Below the pieces are notes generated by a model. The model did no database searches and was not told the DNA's origin. It worked only from the letters and a program-made list of their open reading frames with translations. A stretch of DNA of 10,196 nucleotides from Clostridiales bacterium (GTDB taxonomy: Bacteria > Bacillota > Clostridia > Lachnospirales > Lachnospiraceae): the NCBI GenBank assembly GCA_019420405.1, contig JAHZHF010000092.1, forward strand, positions 1-10,196, in the 5' to 3' direction. The position numbers and the translations under genes are program-made. Each line of letters starts with the position of its first letter. Position 1 is the stretch's first letter. Below are positions 5,643 to 10,196 of the stretch, piece after piece.

Positions 5643-7871
5643 CTATTCCGCCAGATAAGTATCCACTTTCTGCGCGATATTTTCCGCAGCTTCCTCAGCA
5701 TCTGCGCTTCCCTCCAGATATTTGTCCGCTTCCTCCTGATAGATGTTCCACACAACCCGGTTCTGCACCATCGGCCGGTTCAGAGTGCCGCTCATCTCTG
5801 TCAGCGCTTCCACTTCCTCCCTCAGAGGATAAGCAGCCATCAGCTCACTCTCCGTTCCGTCCTCACCCGTAACCATAACAGCTGCGGAAAAGTGATCTGC
5901 TGAGGCCTCTGCCTCGTCCGCTTTGGCTTCCAGCGCGGTCTTAAGCACAGGGAATCCATCGCTCAACAGCGCAGACTGCACTTCATCAGAGAACAGATAT
6001 TTTACAAATTCTGCCGCCAGCTCCTTCTGAGCGGAAGAACTGTTTATCCCCGCTATTCCCTGAGGATGGTACATATCTCCGATCGGTCGGGGACTTAATT
6101 CCATCTGGCGCATCACAGCGTACGGAATCATCATTGATCCCAGACTGCCCACGTCAACCGTAGCCGCCGCCTGAGAATTCTGGGCGGGCTCTACAATGCC
6201 GCTTCCGCTGTCAAACGGAGAAGAGATTATAATATAGTCGTCTCCTGTGAAAAACATGCCATCCTCTCCGCTGCCCTCACTGTTTTTTATCACATCGGAC
6301 TCCAGAGAAAGAAGCTCTTTGAGCATCTCGCGGTTCACCTTTCCGTCTTCCGCGATAATCTCATCCTGATATAACATAAACAGCACGTCTCTTATATACT
6401 GCTCCGATACCGGACCAAACAGATCCAGACCGGGATGCTCTTCAAGGTATACGCGCAGACTGTCAATACTTTCCAGCGCATTCATGGAATCTTCATTTCC
6501 ATACATAAGCGGAACGCTGAACTTAACCGGAAGGCCATAGATCTTTCCTCCGTCCTGCACTGTATTTTTCATCATGGACTCCAGATATTCCCCGGACGAC
6601 ATGAGTTCTTCTGACAGATCGGTAATATCTTCCAGAATCCCTTTATCGATATAGGATTGTGTCGGAAGCCCATCCAGAAGAAGAACATCCGCTCCGTTCC
6701 CGCTCAGCAGCTCTGTGTTCAGTGTCCGGATATCGTCCGACGTCACCTCTGAGGGTGATTTCCCCAGCGTATGAAACTCCACTTTCACATCGGAATGCGC
6801 TTTCTGAAACTGCGTAACCGCCTGCTGTACCGTATCGCTCTGCGTCAGTCCGAACACAGTAAGAGTATTTTCCGGAACCGAGGAGAGGTTCTTATCGTAA
6901 AAATAATGCTCCAGTATGGAATCCCCGGTATCATTCCGGCTGTAAAGCGCATAGAATTCTCCCTCGCCTCCGGAGATCATCCCGCTGATCATATTGAGCG
7001 GAGATCCCATTGCTCCGCTGCTTCCGTCCATAATGATCTCTTCGATCTCATTCCCCGCATTCATCCGGCTGATCCCATCTGTGCTGATCTGATACCAGTC
7101 GTCCCCGCTTCTGCACAGGGTATACCCCTCATCTGTCCGGCACTGAGATTTTAACTTTCCCAACTCCTCCAAAGTGCCGGTATTATATATCGTATATTCT
7201 CCCGCGCCTGTGCCCACAGCGACTTCCTCTCCAGCCAGGAAGAGTGTTTTCTGTGTGGTGGAAAAGTTCTGGGACACCGGAATCTCAAGAACCTTCTCAC
7301 CGCTCTGCGCGTCCACAGCCACCGCAGCCGCTCCCATAGCGTCCATCAGCCAGTAATGCCCGGCATCATCCACCAGCAGATCGTAGACCAGAGGATATCC
7401 ATAGTCTGTCTCCTGCGAGAGATAAGGAATATTAAGCCGCTCCCCCGGAACTCCATCCTCCGCTCCGGCTGCCCGTCTCGTCACAGTCCTCTGCATGGTC
7501 TCATTGTCCGCCGTCATAACATACTGAGTTCCATCCGCAGTCTCCTCCACGTCGTCAAATGTTATCATATCGCTGCTTCTCAGCCCTTTCGTCCATTCAA
7601 GAGGCGTCCTCTCCCACTTACCGTCCTTATATTCATAGCGGATCAGCATTTCCAGATCCATGGCAAAGAGCAGAGGATTTCCTTCACCCGAGCGGGTCAG
7701 ATTCACAACTGCCTCTCCTCCTGCGAGAGGCAGTTCCATGTCCTCCTCCACATAGCGCCCCATCCCCGATCCGGAATCCTTATTGTCCCCGGGGCCTTCC
7801 GCCGCGCCGCATCCGGACAGCACGCCTGCAGTCAGCGCCGCCGCCAGGACAATTGACATCATTTTTCTCAT
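5643..7871 (-). CDS. Lipoprotein with propeller-like N-terminal region and extracellular solute-binding domain
   Basis: From ATG 7869-7871 the protein has 742 residues. It has a lipoprotein signal peptide (M-R-K-M-M-S..., lipobox L-S-G-C with Cys21) and an acidic linker. Residues about 40-330 have repeated short beta-strand blocks resembling a beta-propeller (for example D-D-A-G-H-Y-W-L-M-D, T-D-G-I-S-R-M-N, G-E-G-E-F-Y-A-L-Y). From about 335 to the end lies a family-1-type solute-binding domain: L-T-V-F-G-L, V-Q-Q-A-V-T-Q-F-Q-K-A-H, G-A-D-V-L-L-L-D-G-L-P, L-E-D-I-T-D-L, I-Y-G-L-P-V, A-A-E-F-V-K-Y-L-F-S-D-E-V-Q. CUT1 binding proteins usually have about 400-450 residues; the extra 300 are the N-terminal region. 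AAGGAGG lies 10 nt before this ATG and 4 nt before another ATG at 7875-7877, so either start is possible. It is the first gene of the operon and would deliver a ligand to the two permeases, or report ligand binding. Confidence 0.87.
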   Translation of the reverse strand: MRKMMSIVLAAALTAGVLSGCGAAEGPGDNKDSGSGMGRYVEEDMELPLAGGEAVVNLTRSGEGNPLLFAMDLEMLIRYEYKDGKWERTPLEWTKGLRSSDMITFDDVEETADGTQYVMTADNETMQRTVTRRAAGAEDGVPGERLNIPYLSQETDYGYPLVYDLLVDDAGHYWLMDAMGAAAVAVDAQSGEKVLEIPVSQNFSTTQKTLFLAGEEVAVGTGAGEYTIYNTGTLEELGKLKSQCRTDEGYTLCRSGDDWYQISTDGISRMNAGNEIEEIIMDGSSGAMGSPLNMISGMISGGEGEFYALYSRNDTGDSILEHYFYDKNLSSVPENTLTVFGLTQSDTVQQAVTQFQKAHSDVKVEFHTLGKSPSEVTSDDIRTLNTELLSGNGADVLLLDGLPTQSYIDKGILEDITDLSEELMSSGEYLESMMKNTVQDGGKIYGLPVKFSVPLMYGNEDSMNALESIDSLRVYLEEHPGLDLFGPVSEQYIRDVLFMLYQDEIIAEDGKVNREMLKELLSLESDVIKNSEGSGEDGMFFTGDDYIIISSPFDSGSGIVEPAQNSQAAATVDVGSLGSMMIPYAVMRQMELSPRPIGDMYHPQGIAGINSSSAQKELAAEFVKYLFSDEVQSALLSDGFPVLKTALEAKADEAEASADHFSAAVMVTGEDGTESELMAAYPLREEVEALTEMSGTLNRPMVQNRVVWNIYQEEADKYLEGSADAEEAAENIAQKVDTYLAE

Positions 7872-7896
7872 ATTCATAAAACCTCCTTTTTTACAT

Positions 7897-7917
7897 AACA
7901 GTTCAGCCATAGGCTGA
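7897..7917. repeat. Left arm of a long inverted repeat, itself a hairpin, in the lipoprotein leader
   Basis: The core TCAGCC-ATA-GGCTGA is a perfect 6-bp palindrome with a 3-nt loop. The whole 21-bp arm matches the reverse complement of 8016-8037 except for one missing G. In the minus-strand transcript this hairpin ends about 10 nt before the ribosome site of the lipoprotein gene. Confidence 0.6.
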
Positions 7918-7919
7918 GC

Positions 7920-7944
7920 GCCCGCTCTTGCTGCGTCGCCGGGC
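7920..7944 (-). promoter_or_regulatory. GC-rich stem in the lipoprotein mRNA leader
   Basis: GCCCG (7944-7940) can pair with CGGGC (7924-7920) over a 15-nt loop, just upstream of the left repeat hairpin. With that hairpin it makes most of the roughly 70-nt leader structured. It matches no riboswitch class that I recognise. Confidence 0.25.
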
Positions 7945-7953
7945 TCATATGAC

Positions 7954-7979
7954 ACTATATCTTATAAATCTCAAAAAAA
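7954..7979 (-). promoter_or_regulatory. Candidate promoter and activator box for the transport operon
   Basis: On the minus strand, TTTTTTTGAG (7979-7970) is followed after exactly 10 nt by the -10 hexamer TATAGT (7959-7954). No good -35 hexamer lies at 16-18 nt (ATGTTT at 17), which fits an activator-dependent promoter. The arrangement mirrors that of the opposite promoter. Confidence 0.45.
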
Positions 7980-8015
7980 CATTTAAGCCGGACGCAGATT
8001 TTTGAAGGTAACGAT

Positions 8016-8037
8016 TCAGCCCTATGGCTGAACTGTT
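8016..8037. repeat. Right arm of the long inverted repeat, hairpin upstream of the regulator promoter
   Basis: TTCAGCC-CTAT-GGCTGAA (from 8015) forms a 7-bp stem with a 4-nt loop and is followed by ACTG-type bases and TTTTT. The arm is the inverted copy of 7897-7917 with one extra base. Centres are about 117 bp apart, flanking both promoters' control boxes. It could be a protein operator. It also resembles a weak terminator on the + strand, but no gene lies upstream on that strand to need one. Confidence 0.6.
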
Positions 8038-8070
8038 TTTGAAGATTTTTTGAGGTTTCTCTGCTATACT
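8036..8070 (+). promoter_or_regulatory. Promoter of the two-component genes with direct-repeat boxes
   Basis: An extended -10, TGCTATACT (8062-8070), is clear. Upstream are two direct repeats, TTTTTGAAG (8036-8044) and TTTTTTGAG (8046-8054), offset by 11 bp when their GA steps are aligned. One helical turn is the usual spacing of OmpR-family half-sites. The second box ends 10 nt before the -10. The -35 position holds no good hexamer, consistent with activation by the regulator. Transcription should start near 8077. Confidence 0.55.
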
Positions 8071-8121
8071 GATAAGGCCGGCGTCTGAAGGCGCCGATTC
8101 GTACAACGAGGTGAAAATAAT

Positions 8122-8829
8122 ATGCATATCTTAATTATAGAAGACGACCGTGAGCTCTGTCATGCGCTCACACTCCAGCTTACAGCCAGGAATCACACGG
8201 CGGACTGCTGCCACACCGGGTCAGAAGCCCTCTACTGCGCCATGAAGGATTCCTACGATCTGATCCTCCTGGACCGGATGCTCCCCGAGATCGACGGACT
8301 TTCCATCCTGCGCTCCATCCGCCGGAATAACATCTCGGTTCCTGTCATCCTGACCACGGCACTGGACGCTGTAAGCGACCGGGTGGACGGCTTGGACGCC
8401 GGGGCTGACGACTATCTTGTAAAGCCCTACGACACGGATGAACTGCTGGCCCGCATCCGGGCGCTCTCCCGCCGGCCAAAATCATTCTGTGAAACACAAA
8501 ATCTCTCCTTCCGAGACATCACGCTTTCCCCTGATACCCGTATGCTTTCCCTGCTTCATGGGAACTCGGAAGGCGCATCCGGACAGAGTTCTTCCGAAAG
8601 TCCCATTCAACTGTCCAGGAGGGAAGCGCGTCTTTTGGAATTCTTCTTAAGAAATCCGGAGAAAACCCTGACCAGGGAACAGCTCTTCACAAGGGTCTGG
8701 GGGCCGGATGGAACTGTAGAAGACGGCAACCTGGATACCTATATTTATTTCTGCCGAAAACATTTGAAAAACCTGAGAAGCCGGGTACAAATCACAACGG
8801 TGCACGGCACCGGATACCGAATGGAGTAA
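8122..8829 (+). CDS. OmpR/PhoB-family response regulator
   Basis: This 235-residue protein has the normal family length. The receiver domain (1-117) has the acidic pair Asp8/Asp9, the phosphoacceptor Asp51 in I-L-L-D-R-M-L-P, Thr79 and Lys101 in V-K-P-Y-D. A linker rich in Ser and Gly (about 146-160) leads to a winged-helix DNA-binding domain (about 129-235) with L-S-R-R-E-A-R-L-L-E-F-F, L-T-R-E-Q-L-F-T-R-V-W-G and the end V-H-G-T-G-Y-R-M. All catalytic residues are present, so it should be functional. The start ATG 8122-8124 has GAGGTGA about 9 nt upstream. It is divergent from the transport operon and stops 5 bp before the kinase gene. It probably binds the T-rich boxes in the shared control region and activates both promoters; that target assignment is inference. 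Confidence 0.95.
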   Translation: MHILIIEDDRELCHALTLQLTARNHTADCCHTGSEALYCAMKDSYDLILLDRMLPEIDGLSILRSIRRNNISVPVILTTALDAVSDRVDGLDAGADDYLVKPYDTDELLARIRALSRRPKSFCETQNLSFRDITLSPDTRMLSLLHGNSEGASGQSSSESPIQLSRREARLLEFFLRNPEKTLTREQLFTRVWGPDGTVEDGNLDTYIYFCRKHLKNLRSRVQITTVHGTGYRME

Positions 8830-8834
8830 ACATT

Positions 8835-10133
8835 ATGTTTTCAACATTAAGAAAAAAACTTATCTCTGTCTACATCCTGAGTACAGGGCTGATCCTTACT
8901 GTCGTACTTGCAGCCGCGTTCTGCTTCCACGCCGCTTCTGCTTACCGCCAGCAGGAAGCCTCCTTTCAGAATCACCTGTTTAACTTAAGCGCACGGCTTC
9001 AGAGCAGCTCCATCTTTTCGGACTCCGAGCTGGCCAGACTTGAACTCCAAAGCCGCCTCCTTATCTCGATCGAGGAGAACGGAGACGAGCTCTTCTTCTC
9101 CGACGCCTACGAACCGCAGACGAGCCGGGATGCATTGATTCAGAAAGTGGAGGACGCCGCCCGGCTTGAAGGCATCAGCACCTCTTCCGCGCCCATTTCC
9201 TCAGAAATGATCCGAAGCTCTCTGTTCCGGATCGAGGGGGATCACGGCGACCCGTATCTTGCGTCGCTTCTGATCACACGTATGGAAAGCGGATATAAAA
9301 AACTTGTTCTCCTGGCGGATCAGACCGCTTTCCGGAGCAGTCTGATCCGCACAGGATTCCTCTATCTTCTCATCGATGCCTCCGGAATCCTGCTCCTCTT
9401 TTTCACCGGCCGGCTTTTCGTGAGCCACGCCATAAAGCCAGCGGAAGTCAGCCACGAAAAGCAGAAGGCATTCGTCTCCGCAGCTTCCCATGAGCTGCGC
9501 TCCCCTCTCGCCGTCATACAGACCAACGCCGCGGCTATCGCAGATTCTCCGGAACAAAGTGCAAGACTTGCGGCCACCATTCAAAACGAATGTCAGAGAG
9601 GAGGGCGTCTCATCAGCAGTCTGCTTCTTCTCGCCTCTGCTGACGAAAAGCGTATCCCGGTAAAGAACAGTCTGTTTGAACTTGACGAACTGCTGCTGAA
9701 TCTGCTGGAAACCTACGACTCCCTCTGCCGCTCCCGCGGCGGAAGGCTCCTCCTGAAACTCCCGGACTCCACTCTTCCAAGAGTCCGAAAAGATGAAGAC
9801 CTGTGCCGTCAGATCCTGGTCATCCTTCTTGACAACGCGCTCTCCTACGGGATTTCCCACTCTGGCCGCCCGCAAAGCGATCGGATCACACTCAGGGCTT
9901 CTATTACAGGCGGATGCGTATCCGTTACAGTTGAGGATCACGGCCCAGGACTTTCGGACACAGAAAAAGGACTCGTCTTCGACCGGTTTTACCGGAAAGA
10001 TAAGTCCCGAAATCAAAAAGAACACTTCGGCCTCGGACTGTCCATTGCCGCAGAACTGGCGGCGCTGCAGCAGATAAAACTGTCCGTTGAAGATACGCCG
10101 GGCGGAGGGTGCACATTCCGGATGATCTTCTGA
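8835..10133 (+). CDS. Membrane sensor histidine kinase (HisKA / HATPase_c)
   Basis: This 432-residue kinase has membrane helices at about 9-32 and 173-196 that enclose an extracytoplasmic domain of about 140 residues with no family that I recognise. Next come a short connector, with no clear full HAMP domain, and a HisKA domain with the phosphorylated His219 in F-V-S-A-A-S-H-E-L-R-S-P. The ATPase domain has an N box (I-L-L-D-N-A-L, Asn334), G1 (D-H-G-P-G-L, 368-373), an F box (V-F-D-R-F-Y) and G2 (G-L-G-L-S-I, 399-404). All catalytic boxes are intact. GGAG, embedded in the end of the regulator gene, lies 8 nt before the ATG, so the two genes are translated together. The ligand is unknown; the linked lipoprotein or its substrate is a reasonable guess. 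No terminator is visible after its TGA. Confidence 0.95.
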   Translation: MFSTLRKKLISVYILSTGLILTVVLAAAFCFHAASAYRQQEASFQNHLFNLSARLQSSSIFSDSELARLELQSRLLISIEENGDELFFSDAYEPQTSRDALIQKVEDAARLEGISTSSAPISSEMIRSSLFRIEGDHGDPYLASLLITRMESGYKKLVLLADQTAFRSSLIRTGFLYLLIDASGILLLFFTGRLFVSHAIKPAEVSHEKQKAFVSAASHELRSPLAVIQTNAAAIADSPEQSARLAATIQNECQRGGRLISSLLLLASADEKRIPVKNSLFELDELLLNLLETYDSLCRSRGGRLLLKLPDSTLPRVRKDEDLCRQILVILLDNALSYGISHSGRPQSDRITLRASITGGCVSVTVEDHGPGLSDTEKGLVFDRFYRKDKSRNQKEHFGLGLSIAAELAALQQIKLSVEDTPGGGCTFRMIF

Positions 10134-10196
10134 AGGTTCTGCAGCTATAAAGTTCACTAACTCCCGTATGAAAAAACGTCCGAAAACAGAGCTGAT

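Noticed and set aside
7872..7955. Upstream extension of the lipoprotein gene to a GTG at 7955
   Set aside because: The frame is open, but it would place about 28 residues before the lipoprotein signal peptide and ignore the strong AAGGAGG near 7881-7887.
7945..8127. Short minus-strand frame of 60 codons across the divergent control region
   Set aside because: It runs through both promoters and the inverted repeat, has no good ribosome site, and resembles no known small protein.
9201..10157. Long open frame (318 codons) on the minus strand
   Set aside because: It is antisense to the sensor kinase, whose motifs are all intact. Its translation shows no domain, and it has no plausible promoter or operon partner.
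10168..10196. ATG beginning a frame M-K-K-R-P-K-T-E-L running off the window
   Set aside because: It could be the next gene, but there is no Shine-Dalgarno site in front of it and only nine codons are visible.
1..10196. tRNA, rRNA, CRISPR array, insertion sequence or prophage genes
   Set aside because: I looked for cloverleaf-type stems, regular spacer repeats, transposase or integrase motifs and terminal repeats, and saw none.

Overview
The window looks like chromosomal DNA from a Gram-positive anaerobe of the Clostridia, most likely a Lachnospiraceae-type gut bacterium. This is inferred from the purine-rich Shine-Dalgarno sites (AAGGAGG-like), the lipoprotein-type solute-binding protein, the ABC importer permeases without their own ATPase, and the style of the Rrf2, macrodomain and OmpR/HisKA proteins. 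It cannot be assigned to a species from the sequence alone.

Layout. (1) Positions 1-142 (+) hold the 3' end of a short-chain dehydrogenase/reductase gene that appears internally deleted and shortened at its end. (2) Positions 149-1445 (-) hold a two-gene unit: a zinc-type macrodomain (protein-ADP-ribose hydrolase) gene, followed 17 bp later by an Rrf2-family regulator. The macrodomain gene has a single-base frameshift near its 3' end. (3) Positions 1473-7871 (-) hold a five-gene operon in the order: lipoprotein with a propeller-like N-terminal region and a solute-binding domain; MalF-like permease; MalG-like permease; HlyD/RND-type adaptor; MacB-core-like membrane protein. (4) Positions 7872-8121 are a structured divergent control region. 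(5) Positions 8122-10133 (+) hold an OmpR-family response regulator and its sensor kinase. The last 63 bp contain nothing I can support.

How it may work together. The two-component system is divergently transcribed from the transport operon. Both promoters carry the same T-rich TTTTTTGAG box exactly 10 nt upstream of a TATA(C/G)T -10 element, so the regulator probably controls itself and the operon. The operon joins an import module of the carbohydrate (CUT1) type with parts normally found in MacA/MacB-type export or envelope complexes. No ATPase gene is visible. This mix is the most unusual thing in the window. Whether it is one transport machine, a sensing system or two functions sharing a transcript cannot be settled from sequence alone.

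The left part shows signs of decay or of base-level sequence error: the truncated dehydrogenase, the frameshifted macrodomain gene, and a last operon gene with no convincing start codon.
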